Origin: JACPDI01 sp035463475 | GTDB taxonomy: Bacteria > Acidobacteriota > Vicinamibacteria > Vicinamibacterales > 2-12-FULL-66-21 | Reading direction: 5' to 3' | NCBI GenBank assembly: GCA_035463475.1 | Contig: DATHTE010000062.1 | Location: 7,104 to 71,103 of the forward strand | Length of the DNA stretch: 64,000 bases | Shown here: positions 8,957 to 17,823 of the stretch, piece by piece | Position numbering within the stretch: position 1 is the first letter of the stretch | Layout: each line of letters opens with the position of its first letter | Program-made: the position numbers and the translations under genes | Notes under the pieces: generated by a model | What the model was told of the DNA's origin: nothing | Database searches by the model: none | The model's input: the letters and a program-made list of their open reading frames with translations, nothing else

Positions 8957-9853
8957 ATCACGCGTTGTCGCCAGGGCGGCCGCGAGCAGCACCGCTTCGA
9001 TCATGCTGGAGGGATCCGCCACGCCGCGGCCGGCAATGTCGAACGCGGTGCCGTGATCGACCGACGTCCTGACGATCGGAAGCCCCAACGTTACATTGAC
9101 CGCGCGCCCGAACGCCAGCAGCTTCACCGGAATCAGCCCCTGATCGTGATAGCACGCGATGACCGCGTCGAACTCGGGGCGGCCGCCGCTGCCGCCGCGA
9201 GCCGCCCGGAGGAACACGGTGTCGGCCGGGAACGGCCCTCCCACGTCGATGCCGCGCGCGCGGCATTCCGTCACCACCGGCGCCAGCACGTCGCGCTCCT
9301 CCGTCCCGATCACGCCGTGCTCCCCCGCGTGCGGGTTCAAGCCCGCGACCGCGAGGCGCGGGCGCGCGACGCCGAAGCGCGGGAGCCACTCCGCCGCCAG
9401 CTCGATCGCATCGCGCAGCGTCGCGGCGTCGAGCACCCGCGGCACGTCCCGGAGCGCCACGTGCACCGTCGCCAGGACGACGCGCAGCGCTTCGGAGTGG
9501 AACATCATCGCCACGCGCGGCGCGCGCGTCAGCTCCCGCAGCAGCTCCGTGTGCCCGCGCCACGGCAGCCCTGCCAGCGCAAACGCTTCCTTGTTGATCG
9601 GGGCTGTGGCAATCGCCGCCACGCGGCCGTCGAGCGCGTCCCGCACCGCCCGCCGAATCGCGTCGTGCGCCGCGCGGCCGGCTTCAGCGGAGAGCGTACC
9701 CGGGGGATAACGCGGCAGTTCGTCCTCCGGCGGGCCGTAGAGGACTACCTCGCACGCGGCGCGGACGCGCGGGTCTGCCGCTGCTTTTCGTGCGACCTCC
9801 GGCCCGATACCGGACGGGTCGCCGCAGGTGATCGCTATCTTCTGCAACCGCAC
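8945..9853 (-). CDS. pdxA: 4-hydroxythreonine-4-phosphate dehydrogenase PdxA
   Basis: A 302-residue enzyme of DXP-dependent vitamin B6 synthesis. It oxidises 4-phosphohydroxy-L-threonine with NAD+ and the product enters PdxJ. The start ITCGDPSGIGPEV is diagnostic. The metal-binding histidines lie in RGHTELL, CYHDQGLIPVK and DHGTAFDIAG; TAPINKEAF is also conserved. It is slightly shorter than E. coli PdxA, as in many bacteria. Its 5' end overlaps the 3' end of ricT by 19 bp, so translation is probably coupled. No other pdx gene is in the window. Confidence 0.97.
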   Translation of the reverse strand: MRLQKIAITCGDPSGIGPEVARKAAADPRVRAACEVVLYGPPEDELPRYPPGTLSAEAGRAAHDAIRRAVRDALDGRVAAIATAPINKEAFALAGLPWRGHTELLRELTRAPRVAMMFHSEALRVVLATVHVALRDVPRVLDAATLRDAIELAAEWLPRFGVARPRLAVAGLNPHAGEHGVIGTEERDVLAPVVTECRARGIDVGGPFPADTVFLRAARGGSGGRPEFDAVIACYHDQGLIPVKLLAFGRAVNVTLGLPIVRTSVDHGTAFDIAGRGVADPSSMIEAVLLAAALATTRDVRI

Positions 9854-10674
9854 GAGCCGCCCGTTCCGCAGCCGCCCTCGCCGCAGCCTGAGCCACAGCC
9901 GGGGCCGGTCGGGTTGTCACAGCCGCCGTTCTCGGCGCATCCGCCGTGCTTCACACCCTTGCCGTTGGGGATTTCGTACCGGAGGCAGCACTTGAGCCGC
10001 CCGCACATGCCGGACAGGCGCGATGGATTGAGACTGAGGTTCTGCTGCTTGGCCATCCGGATGGTCACCGGCTCGAACGACCCCAGCCACGTCGTGCAGC
10101 AGAGCGGGCGCCCGCAGGGACCGTAGCCCCCCAGCATCTTGGCCTCGTCCCGCACCCCGATCTGCCGCATCTCGATGCGCATGCGGAAGTGCGCGGCGAG
10201 CTCACGCACCAGCTCGCGGAAGTCCACCCGCTCCTCGGCGGTGTAATAAAAGATGATGCGGGAGCCGTCGAACAGCTGCTCGACCCGCGTCAGCTTCATC
10301 GCCAGACCGTGCTCGCGGATCTTGAGGGCGCAGAACTGGAAGGCGTCGCGTTCGCGCTGCTCGTGGCGGAGCCGCGCCATGAGGTCTTCGCGGGTCGCGC
10401 GGCGCACCACGCGTCTCGGCGAGTCCTGTGCGGGCTCGCGCTTCCCGGCGACCGCCGGAATGCTCGCGGTCACGCGCCCGAGCGCGCTCCCCTGCCCGGT
10501 CTCGACGACGACGGTGTCACCTGGTTTGAGCGGCGAAGGGCGGGAAACGTCCGGCGGCGGCGCCGCCGCGATGGCCGCCTCCGGCGCCGGCTCGGTCAAC
10601 GACGGCAGATCCGGCAGCAGGAAGGTCTGCGCGCGGCCCACCGGCGAGAATTTGACGCTGACGAAAGCAGACAT
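9835..10674 (-). CDS. ricT: PSP1-domain protein RicT (YaaT family) with Cys/Gly-rich tail
   Basis: A 279-residue protein. An N-terminal segment with a proline/alanine linker leads to GDTVVVETGQG, then the PSP1 core with YGPCGRPLCCTTWLG and SRLSGMCGRLKCCLRYE, the cysteine motifs of RicT/YaaT. In Bacillus, RicT belongs to the RicA-RicF-RicT complex, which carries Fe-S clusters and helps RNase Y processing. The last ~35 residues are unusually rich in Cys and Gly (CGSGCGEGGCGTGGSCGC). I chose ATG 10674; an in-frame TTG lies nine bases upstream. Placement between holB and pdxA matches the holB-ricT order seen in many bacteria. Confidence 0.9.
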   Translation of the reverse strand: MSAFVSVKFSPVGRAQTFLLPDLPSLTEPAPEAAIAAAPPPDVSRPSPLKPGDTVVVETGQGSALGRVTASIPAVAGKREPAQDSPRRVVRRATREDLMARLRHEQRERDAFQFCALKIREHGLAMKLTRVEQLFDGSRIIFYYTAEERVDFRELVRELAAHFRMRIEMRQIGVRDEAKMLGGYGPCGRPLCCTTWLGSFEPVTIRMAKQQNLSLNPSRLSGMCGRLKCCLRYEIPNGKGVKHGGCAENGGCDNPTGPGCGSGCGEGGCGTGGSCGCRR

Positions 10675-10710
10675 CGGCCGCAATCTATGGACGGCCGCCG
10701 CGCCCGCGCG

Positions 10711-11709
10711 TCAGATCTCGAGTGCGACCCAGTCCGCGACGATCTTGGGACTGGCATTCCGCTCGAGCGCCACGGACGCGCGATCGACCGCCGAAAACGC
10801 GCGCAGCACGCGTTCCGCCGCGAACGCCGGCAGCAGCGTGTCGAGCTGCGCCTTGATGTCGGCGTTCGCCAGCAGAGCGTCCTCCGCGCGGCTGGACAGG
10901 ACTCCCAAGTCCCTGAGAATCGACGAGACGGCGCGCAGTCGTTCCGCGACGGTCGCGCGGTCCGCCCCGCTTCGCGGCCCCGCCAGGAGCCCTTTGGCCC
11001 CCTCGAGTCGTTGCGGGACCCGCCCGTTGGCGACGGCGCGCAGCAACTGCGTCGCGATTTCGCGCGCGGCCGTCAGTTCCCCCCGCTGCGCGGCGAGCGC
11101 GCGTCCCACGCTGCCATCCGCGATGGCGGACGCCGCACGCGCGTCCGCCTCGCCGAAATTGTAGCGCTCGCGCAGCACCGCCGCGATGTCCGCCTCGCTG
11201 ACCCGCCCGAACCGCAGGCGGTAGCACCTCGACAGGACGGTCGGCAGCAGTCTGTCCGGCTGAGACGTCACCAGGATGAACACCGACCCTGGCGGCGGCT
11301 CCTCCAGCGACTTCAGCAACGCGTCCTGCGCATTGAGGATCAGCGCGTCCGCCTCGTCGATGATGAAGACGCGGACCCGCCCCTCGAACGGCCGATAGGC
11401 GCTCGCCTGGATGACCTGCTCTCGGACGATCTCCGTCTTGATCGCGCCAGAGTCCCCGGGCTCCAGGACCACGACATCCGGGTGTGCGCCACGGGCGATC
11501 CGGCGGCACGCGGCGCAGCGGCCGCATGCGCCTCCGGCGGGATCGCGCTGCAGGCAGTTCAGTTCCTGCGCCAGGGCGATCGCCGTCGTCCGCTTGCCGA
11601 CGCCGTCGGGGCCGTCGAAGAGCAGGGTCGGCGGAAGCGTATTCCGCGCGATGGCGCCGGCGAGCAGGTCCAACAGCCGCCGGTGGCCACGAACGTCGCG
11701 CAGGGGCAT
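10711..11709 (-). CDS. holB: DNA polymerase III subunit delta-prime (HolB)
   Basis: A 332-residue clamp-loader ATPase-fold subunit. A P-loop-like GPDGVGKRT is at residues 33-41. Zinc-binding cysteines are C52, C62, C65 and C68 (GACGRCAAC). VFIIDEADAL is the Walker B region, SLEEPPPGSVFILVT is conserved, and LSRCYRLRF contains the SRC motif. It opens the beta clamp together with DnaX and HolA. It is the first gene of the minus-strand run with ricT, pdxA and smpB. No tmk gene is seen upstream, unlike many genomes where tmk precedes holB. Confidence 0.96.
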   Translation of the reverse strand: MPLRDVRGHRRLLDLLAGAIARNTLPPTLLFDGPDGVGKRTTAIALAQELNCLQRDPAGGACGRCAACRRIARGAHPDVVVLEPGDSGAIKTEIVREQVIQASAYRPFEGRVRVFIIDEADALILNAQDALLKSLEEPPPGSVFILVTSQPDRLLPTVLSRCYRLRFGRVSEADIAAVLRERYNFGEADARAASAIADGSVGRALAAQRGELTAAREIATQLLRAVANGRVPQRLEGAKGLLAGPRSGADRATVAERLRAVSSILRDLGVLSSRAEDALLANADIKAQLDTLLPAFAAERVLRAFSAVDRASVALERNASPKIVADWVALEI

Positions 11710-12046
11710 CCGGCGGGAATGCTACCACGGGGGAGACCAGTCCGCATCGTTTGCGCACGATAAGCCTGCCGACGGACGCCGCTTCGTGAGCCGGTCGGCG
11801 GCGCGGAAAAACGCGCGTTCGGCAACGCCGTTCGCGACCCGCGCAGGGTCCCACTTGCCGACGCGAACGGGCGGCGGCCGCCCGGTTCGCGCCCGGCGTC
11901 ACCCTGCACGGCGGTCACGCCTGCCGCGCGTTTTATTTGATCGGATCGCGCCGCCTCCAACGGCTCTCGAATCGACGTCCGTCGGCAAGGCCTCAATTGC
12001 TAATAATGCGTCCTGGTGTGGGAGACTGACCATCCGGAGGGTGCAG

Positions 12047-12466
12047 ATGCGCTACGCGCGGCTTGGCGACGCGTTCCTGGTGCGGCTTGAAACCGGCGAA
12101 GAGATCGTCGGCGGCGTGGCGGAGTTCGCGCGCGCGCATTCGATCGACGCGGCGGAAGTGACCGGCCTCGGCTCGGCCTACGACGTCGTCCTCGGGTACT
12201 TCGATCGCACGACGAAGCAGTACGACCGGCACCACGTCGCCGGCGAAGTAGAGATCGTGTCGCTGCTGGGGAACGTCGCGTTAAAGGAAGGGGCCGCCTT
12301 CCCGCACCTGCACGTGACGGTCAGCGGCCGCGACTACCGCCCTTTCGCAGGGCATTTCTTCGAGGGGAAAACCGCGGCGACCTGTGAGCTCGTCCTCCGA
12401 CCGCTGAGGGGGTACGCGCAGCGAACGAAAGACGAGGCGACGGGGTTGTTTCTCCTGGATCTCTGA
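12047..12466 (+). CDS. PPC/DUF296-domain protein
   Basis: A 139-residue single-domain protein of the plants-and-prokaryotes-conserved (PPC) family. The start ATG 12047 has a GGAGG six bases upstream. The pattern RLETGEEIVGGVAEFARAH, then GSAYDVVLGYFD and the metal-site-like PHLHVTVSGRDY, followed by GHFFEGKTAATCELVL, covers the whole domain. Crystal structures of bacterial members show trimers with a metal-binding His pair. No enzyme activity is firmly known. It stands alone, facing the convergent penicillin-binding protein gene. Confidence 0.85.
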   Translation: MRYARLGDAFLVRLETGEEIVGGVAEFARAHSIDAAEVTGLGSAYDVVLGYFDRTTKQYDRHHVAGEVEIVSLLGNVALKEGAAFPHLHVTVSGRDYRPFAGHFFEGKTAATCELVLRPLRGYAQRTKDEATGLFLLDL

Positions 12467-12484
12467 TCACCTGACCTGAAGCCC

Positions 12485-12518
12485 GACGCCTGGAGCCCGA
12501 CGTTAGCCGCCAGGCGTC
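12485..12518. terminator. Hairpin between convergent PPC and PBP genes
   Basis: GACGCCTGG (12485-12493) is the exact complement of CCAGGCGTC (12510-12518), with a 16-nt loop. The right arm overlaps the end of the penicillin-binding protein gene. AAGCCCGACG/GAGCCCGACG also appears twice in tandem here. It could act in both directions as a weak terminator; there is no U-run. Confidence 0.35.
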
Positions 12519-14872
12519 CTCGGCGGCTCCTTCTTCTTCTCGTCCTCTTTCTTCTTCTTGTCGTCCTTGTCGTCACCGCGACCGAACAGCCGAGACCAGA
12601 AGCCGCGTTTCTTCTTCGGCTCCTCGGGCTTGACCGTCTCGGCCCCGGGCGCCGGCGATCCGCTCGTCGCGGCCGCAACGGGCGGAGGGCCCACGGGCGC
12701 GGGCGGCGCGCCGGTCGGCAGGCCGACCTCCGACGCGTCCACCGGCTTCTGCTGCCCGCCCGCGCCGAAGAAGCCGGCGAGACGATCCATGAACGAGCGC
12801 TCGGGATGCAGCGGGCAGACGGTGGCCGGCTGCGTGCCCCTGCGGAAGTACTCGGTGTAGATGAGCGAGCGCGATTCGACGAATCCATCCGCGGTCTCGA
12901 CCGGGACGTTGCCGCAGCCGTCGTTCGGGAGTTTCCCGGACAGCCGGCAGATGTTCACTGCGACGACGTCCTTCGGCCGGTTCAGCCACTCCGGTTTCGC
13001 GCCGCGCGTGGCCGCCTTCATGAACCGCGCCCAGAGTGGAACGGCAAGGTCGCCGGCATAGCCGTCCGGCACGATCGTGCGCGGCCGGTCGAAGCCTACC
13101 CACACGCCGGCAACGAGCGACGGCGTGAAGCCCACGAACCAGGCGTCGAAGAAGTCGTTGGTGGTGCCGGTCTTTCCGGCCGCGGGCAGCAGAAAGCCCT
13201 CGCGCCGGGCGCGATAGCCGGTGCCCGCGTTGACGACGTCGGCGAGCATGTCGGCCATCAGGAACGCGGTGGCCTCGCCGACCGCCCGGCGCGGCTCGTT
13301 CTTGTGCTCGGCCAGCACGTTGCCGTCGCTGTCCTCGACTCGGCGGATCAGCACGGTCCGACGCACTTCGCCGCCGTTCGCGAACGCGGCGTACGCCGCC
13401 GTCAGCGATTCGAGCGTGACGACGCCTGCGCCCAGCGCGAGCGACGGGACGCTGGGCGGCGTTCCTACTTCGAGCTTCTGCGCGTAGCTGACCGCGGTCG
13501 GGATCCCGACCTGCCGCAGGAGCTGCACGGCGGCGCGATTGCTGGAGGTCCGCAGCGCCGCGCGCAGCGTCATCGAGCTTGCGGTCGAGTGCCCGTCTTC
13601 CGGCGTCCACTCCCCTTCGGTGGTCAGCACGGGATCGTCCAGATTGGTGATGAGCGATGCGGGAGAGTAGCCGTTCTCCAGCGCCGCCGCGAAGACGAAC
13701 GGCTTGAACGCCGACCCCGGCTGCCGTCGCGCCTGCACCGCGCGGTTGAAGGGGCTGTCCTTGAAGTCGCGCCCCCCCACCATCACCGGCACGTGACCGG
13801 TCCGCGGGTCAATCGCGATCAGGGCCCCCTGCAGGTAGTCCGGCGTGACCGACTCCCCGGTTGCCGCCGCCTCGACCAATTCCGCGCGTGGACGCTCCGC
13901 GAACGAGCGGTGCCGCTCGATCTCGGCCAGCTCCTCCTCGAGGAGCTCCTCCGCCGCTTGCTGAAGCTCCGAATCGAGCGTGGTGTACACCTTGAGGCCG
14001 CCCTGGTACACCCGCTGCCATCCGAATTTCTCCACGAGCTGACGCCGGACCTGTTCCTTGAAGTACAGCCCGAAACGCTCCTCGAGCTGCAGGCCGTTCT
14101 TCAGCGCGACCTTCGCCGCCCGCGCCTGCTCGTACTCGGCGCGCGTGATCGCGCCGGTGGACAACATCGCCTGCAGCACGACGTTGCGCCGCGACGTCGC
14201 GCGCTCCAGGTTGATCGTCGGCGCGTAGGCGGACGGAGACTGGATCACCCCCGCGAGGAGCGCGGCCTCGGCGAGGCCGAGGTCACGCGCGGGCCTGCCG
14301 AAGAACCCGCGCGACGCTGCCTCAGCGCCGTACAGTCCATCCCCGAAATACACTTTGTTGAGGTACAGCTCGAGGATACGGTCTTTCGAATACGTGTGCT
14401 CGAGACGCGACGCCAGCACCACTTCCTTGAGCTTGCGGCGCAGCGTCTTGTCGCGGGTCAGGAAGCTCTGTCGGGCGAGCTGCTGCGTGATGGTGCTTCC
14501 ACCCTCGGCGCGCCGCCCTTCCCGCACGTTGTTGAGAAACGCCGCGCCCACCCTGATGACGTCGATGCCGCTGTGCTCGTAGAAGCGCTGGTCCTCGACC
14601 GCGATCACCGCTTTTCGCAGCAGCGGCGACATCTCCTCGAGAGGAATCTCGATGCGCTGCTCCTTGAAGACGGTGAAGACCGGCCGGTCCGCAGCGTCGT
14701 AGATCGTGGTTCGCTGCGCCATGTCCCCGATACCGGTAATCGCCTGGGGGCCGGGCAGCCGCATGGTCACGTCGTAGCTGAACCACGCGAGCGCGCCGGC
14801 AGCGCCCCACGAAATCAGCGCCGCGATGACAAAAGCGAGGGTGACGAGGTGCCGTCGGTAGGCCAGAGCCAT
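12503..14872 (-). CDS. Class A penicillin-binding protein (PBP1a-type transglycosylase/transpeptidase)
   Basis: A 789-residue peptidoglycan synthase anchored by one N-terminal helix (residues ~10-32). The GT51 transglycosylase domain has EDQRFYEHSG with catalytic Glu93 and GGSTITQQLARQ (124-135). The transpeptidase domain has SAFK (387-390, acylated Ser387), SSN (443-445) and KTGT (567-570). It polymerises lipid II and cross-links stems in the periplasm. The last ~90 residues are low-complexity: a Pro/Ala/Gly linker, then a tail very rich in Lys, Asp and Glu. Such charged tails are common but not part of the catalytic unit. Confidence 0.96.
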   Translation of the reverse strand: MALAYRRHLVTLAFVIAALISWGAAGALAWFSYDVTMRLPGPQAITGIGDMAQRTTIYDAADRPVFTVFKEQRIEIPLEEMSPLLRKAVIAVEDQRFYEHSGIDVIRVGAAFLNNVREGRRAEGGSTITQQLARQSFLTRDKTLRRKLKEVVLASRLEHTYSKDRILELYLNKVYFGDGLYGAEAASRGFFGRPARDLGLAEAALLAGVIQSPSAYAPTINLERATSRRNVVLQAMLSTGAITRAEYEQARAAKVALKNGLQLEERFGLYFKEQVRRQLVEKFGWQRVYQGGLKVYTTLDSELQQAAEELLEEELAEIERHRSFAERPRAELVEAAATGESVTPDYLQGALIAIDPRTGHVPVMVGGRDFKDSPFNRAVQARRQPGSAFKPFVFAAALENGYSPASLITNLDDPVLTTEGEWTPEDGHSTASSMTLRAALRTSSNRAAVQLLRQVGIPTAVSYAQKLEVGTPPSVPSLALGAGVVTLESLTAAYAAFANGGEVRRTVLIRRVEDSDGNVLAEHKNEPRRAVGEATAFLMADMLADVVNAGTGYRARREGFLLPAAGKTGTTNDFFDAWFVGFTPSLVAGVWVGFDRPRTIVPDGYAGDLAVPLWARFMKAATRGAKPEWLNRPKDVVAVNICRLSGKLPNDGCGNVPVETADGFVESRSLIYTEYFRRGTQPATVCPLHPERSFMDRLAGFFGAGGQQKPVDASEVGLPTGAPPAPVGPPPVAAATSGSPAPGAETVKPEEPKKKRGFWSRLFGRGDDKDDKKKKEDEKKKEPPRTPGG

Positions 14873-14999
14873 GGACAGATGAGTGCCTCAGCGCGTACCA
14901 ATGCAAGGCGCAATCCCCGGCGGGAACGCGCCGCCCGGATCAGGAGAGCGTATCACTTCCGGCGGCTCGCGGCAGAGCGGTAGCTGGGTACCGAGTCAC

Positions 15000-15030
15000 C
15001 CCCGGACGACCTCAGCCAGGTCGTCCGGGG
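15000..15030 (-). terminator. Strong 13-bp hairpin downstream of the haloperoxidase-like gene
   Basis: CCCCGGACGACCT (15000-15012) pairs perfectly with AGGTCGTCCGGGG (15018-15030) across a CAGCC loop. It starts 16 bp past the stop of the gene at 15046-16299 and lies upstream of the PBP gene. No U-tract follows, so Rho-independent strength is uncertain, but the stem is very stable. Confidence 0.6.
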
Positions 15031-15045
15031 TGCTGGCGCAAGGCG

Positions 15046-16299
15046 TTACTCCCGATCCTCGATCTTACGCAGGTTGTGCTTGTAGACGTGGGTTGCGACC
15101 TCGCGACCCAGCCGGCCTCCCACCTCCTGATCGAATCTGAAGTGGATGCCGCCGTACACGCGCGCGTCGTCGACGTTCGCGGTGATCTGCTTGAACGTCG
15201 TGTAATGGAAGGTGAGGCCAGCGATGCTCGGGACGAACGGGTTCGACAGCTCGATCGAGTGCCCTCCGGCGCCATACAGCCGCCTCAGGATCTCGGCACC
15301 GCCGTTGCTGCCGGACGCGTGGTTCGACGGATAACTCGGAAAACAGGGCGTGGGGATGAACGTCGCAAAGCTCGCATCGGGGTCGGTCCTGGGGTTGTCG
15401 TCCGCGTCCCCCGCCCGGATCGCCGTTTCCGGCCGCCAGTAGTTGTAGTGGTACTTGGTGGCGAAGGAGGCGACGAGCGCGTCGTTGATCGCCATGTTGA
15501 GCAGCGCCAGCGCGCGCGCGTTTTCCGTGAGCGTAGCCTGCCGGCCGGCGGCAATCTGCCTCAGGACCGAGCTGAACACGAAGGTGGGCGAAGACGCGGC
15601 GTAGAACCGCACCACGTCCGCCCGATCCGGCGGACGCTCGGTGCTGCTGGCGCTCCCGACGGACTTCACCTCGTTGTAGTCCTTCGCGTAGCGCGTGCTG
15701 GTCAGCGCGGGCGGGGGATCCGGAATGAACTGCGCGGCGCTGGGAATGCCGAAGGGGGTCACGTTGCCCCAGTTCAGGAACACTCCGCCCGTGCATCCCG
15801 TCGTGAGCTGCCACTGCCCCGGCTCGACGGACGTAGGAATAAAGACGGCGGGCGGGCTCGAGCCGTCGTTCGCGCGGCTGGCAATCATGGCCGCCGCCGC
15901 GCTTTCTCCCGTCGCGATGCCGGCCTCCTTCTCCGGGCCGTCCGGTATCGCCGCCAGCGAGTTGGCGCGAAGGGCGTCCAGGGAGGCCGCGTTCCCCGGA
16001 AAGTACGTCGTGAGCACCCGGTGCGCGGCGGCAATCGCGGCGGCCTCGGCCGAGGCGCCGGCGGGGGCGACAATACCGAGATACGGCTCGTATTCTCCGG
16101 TGACGGCGTTCACCGCCTCGAACACAGCGAGCTGCACGATGGCCCCGAAGCGAGCCTGCGCGAACGGGTTCACCGGTGGACTCTGGGTGTTCAGCGTTGT
16201 CACGGCCGTCGCATTCCAGTCCAGGACGACGTCGGCGCCCGCGAGTGCCGGCCCGATTGCCAGGAGCCCCGCGATGTAGAGGACGATCCGCCGTTTCAT
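15046..16299 (-). CDS. Secreted vanadium-dependent haloperoxidase-like protein (PAP2 fold)
   Basis: A 417-residue exported protein. The start at ATG 16299 follows a GGGAAGGG ribosome site and gives a signal peptide (MKRRIVLYIAGLLAIG, cleavage near ALAGA). The C-terminal half has the vanadate/phosphate-pocket pattern: NYWRPETAIRAGD (Lys/Arg region), then CFPSYPSNHASGS with the Ser-x-x-x-His, then YGGIHFRFDQEVG with the Arg/His pair. This order is that of vanadium haloperoxidases and their acid-phosphatase relatives. Many bacterial members have unknown substrates. Halide oxidation versus phosphatase activity cannot be decided here. It is monocistronic, divergent from the PA14 operon. Confidence 0.85.
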   Translation of the reverse strand: MKRRIVLYIAGLLAIGPALAGADVVLDWNATAVTTLNTQSPPVNPFAQARFGAIVQLAVFEAVNAVTGEYEPYLGIVAPAGASAEAAAIAAAHRVLTTYFPGNAASLDALRANSLAAIPDGPEKEAGIATGESAAAAMIASRANDGSSPPAVFIPTSVEPGQWQLTTGCTGGVFLNWGNVTPFGIPSAAQFIPDPPPALTSTRYAKDYNEVKSVGSASSTERPPDRADVVRFYAASSPTFVFSSVLRQIAAGRQATLTENARALALLNMAINDALVASFATKYHYNYWRPETAIRAGDADDNPRTDPDASFATFIPTPCFPSYPSNHASGSNGGAEILRRLYGAGGHSIELSNPFVPSIAGLTFHYTTFKQITANVDDARVYGGIHFRFDQEVGGRLGREVATHVYKHNLRKIEDRE

Positions 16300-16563
16300 G
16301 GGCACACCCTTCCCGCCTCGCGTGGAGGCACACAGACACAACGGATTGACGTGACGGAGTAGGGCCAACGTCCGCGCGTATTGATGGAAGATGATTGCGG
16401 ATGCGTTCCACGGCGAGCGTGCCTGCCGGCCGGGGAGCGGGCACTATAGACGAGCGGAGCTGTCAAGGCAAGTGCGCCAGCCCGACAGCGAGCCCGCGCG
16501 CGATGCTACAATTCCGCTCCATGATCTCGGTCTCGCGCGCCAGGACGCGAGAGGACGTCCACG

Positions 16564-17823
16564 ATGTGGACGCGAATCGCGTCGGCGCTTGACCACGCGG
16601 CCTTCACCACGGCCGCGCTGGCCGCCGTCCTGACGGCCGGGACCTTCATCCCGTTGACCGCGGCAACGCGGGCGCCGTTCGACATCAACACGGCCCGGCT
16701 CGCGTGGCTGGCCTGGGCGGGCGTGGCCGCTGGCGGCGCCGCCGTCCGCCGGCTTTCGCGCCTGGAGAGCGGCGCGCGCCGCCGCCGGCGGACGCGTCTC
16801 CTTCTCGCGGCGCTGCTGGTATGGGCGCTGCTGGCCGGTGCGCGGCGGCTGCTCCCTGCCGGCGAGGGGTTGGTCGCGGAGTACTTCCGAAACCCGTCGT
16901 GGGCGGAGCCGCCGGCGTTTTCCATCACCGACCGTGAGCCGTCCACCGCAACCATGATGCGCCGATGGGCCGGCCGCCCGCCGCAGCAGTTCAGCGTGCG
17001 GTGGGTCGGCTCCCTCGCGATCCCGCGCGCGGGCCTTTATACCTTCACGACCTCGTCGGATGACGGGTCCGAGTTGTTCATCGACGGTCGTTTCGTCGTT
17101 GACAACCGCGGAGCGCACGCCGTTGTGACGCGGTCGGGCAGCATTCGGCTGGAGCGCGGGGTCTACCCGATCGTGCTGCGCTACGCGCAGTTCGGCGGCG
17201 AAGCTGCGCTCGGCTGGACCTGGTCCCGAGAGGGCTCCGGCACCAAGGCGGTGCCCCCGTGGGTGCTGTCGCGACGCGTGACCGCCTTCAGCGTGGTGAT
17301 GGCGGCCCGGATCATCGACGTGACAATACCGATGGCCGCGCTCCTGAGCGCCCTCGCGACAGTGTGGTACCTGGGCGCCGTGCTGAGGGACGCCGGCAAT
17401 GGCGTACTCGCGACGGCCGTATTCGTCGCGGCGCTGTTCGTCCGCTGGCCGGACGCGCAGCAGCCCTTCTACCAGGCCGTGGGGAGGACGTCTCGCGATC
17501 TCAACGTCGCCGTGGCGCGCGGCGTGACCGAGTTCGGCGCCTTCCACGCCAATCTGAACACCCCCCTGAGCGGCGAGTACGTGCTCCCCGCGAGTGTGCT
17601 GGAAATGCTGGCGATGCTGCGAACGCACGGGATCGAGCGCTACCAGATCTCCGACACGATCGCGGCGGACGCCTGGGTGGCGCAGCAAATCGTGGTGTCG
17701 GCCTGGCCGCGGAAGCTCGAGCGAGATGCGCGCGCGAGGTTCGTCCACAACGCGGAACCGGTCCCGGCGGCATGCAGGCTGATCGAGAAGCGGAGGGAAG
17801 TGACTCTTGTTCATTGTCCTTAG
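16564..17823 (+). CDS. Membrane protein with PA14 domain
   Basis: A 419-residue protein. Membrane helices lie near residues 14-34, 45-62 and 79-95, then a PA14 beta-sandwich at ~102-222 (GLVAEYF, FSVRWVGSLAIPRAGLYTF, SSDDGSELFIDG, VDNRGAH), then helices near 243-270 and 280-295. PA14 domains bind carbohydrate in several families; the SDDGS and DNRGAH elements match the calcium/sugar-site strands. The final ~120 residues carry no recognised domain. It opens a three-gene operon, overlapping the next start by 17 bp. Residues ~10-275 resemble residues ~345-607 of the third gene, so one arose from the other by copying. Confidence 0.75.
   Translation: MWTRIASALDHAAFTTAALAAVLTAGTFIPLTAATRAPFDINTARLAWLAWAGVAAGGAAVRRLSRLESGARRRRRTRLLLAALLVWALLAGARRLLPAGEGLVAEYFRNPSWAEPPAFSITDREPSTATMMRRWAGRPPQQFSVRWVGSLAIPRAGLYTFTTSSDDGSELFIDGRFVVDNRGAHAVVTRSGSIRLERGVYPIVLRYAQFGGEAALGWTWSREGSGTKAVPPWVLSRRVTAFSVVMAARIIDVTIPMAALLSALATVWYLGAVLRDAGNGVLATAVFVAALFVRWPDAQQPFYQAVGRTSRDLNVAVARGVTEFGAFHANLNTPLSGEYVLPASVLEMLAMLRTHGIERYQISDTIAADAWVAQQIVVSAWPRKLERDARARFVHNAEPVPAACRLIEKRREVTLVHCP

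Noticed and set aside
14940..15000. Possible tRNA (GGCAGAGCGGTAGCTGGGTACCGAG)
   Set aside because: Superficially like a D-arm, but no acceptor stem, anticodon arm or T-loop can be built around it.
15076..16362. A 428-codon open frame antisense to the haloperoxidase-like gene
   Set aside because: Low-complexity Arg/Val/Gly content; the minus strand has a signal peptide and full active-site motifs.
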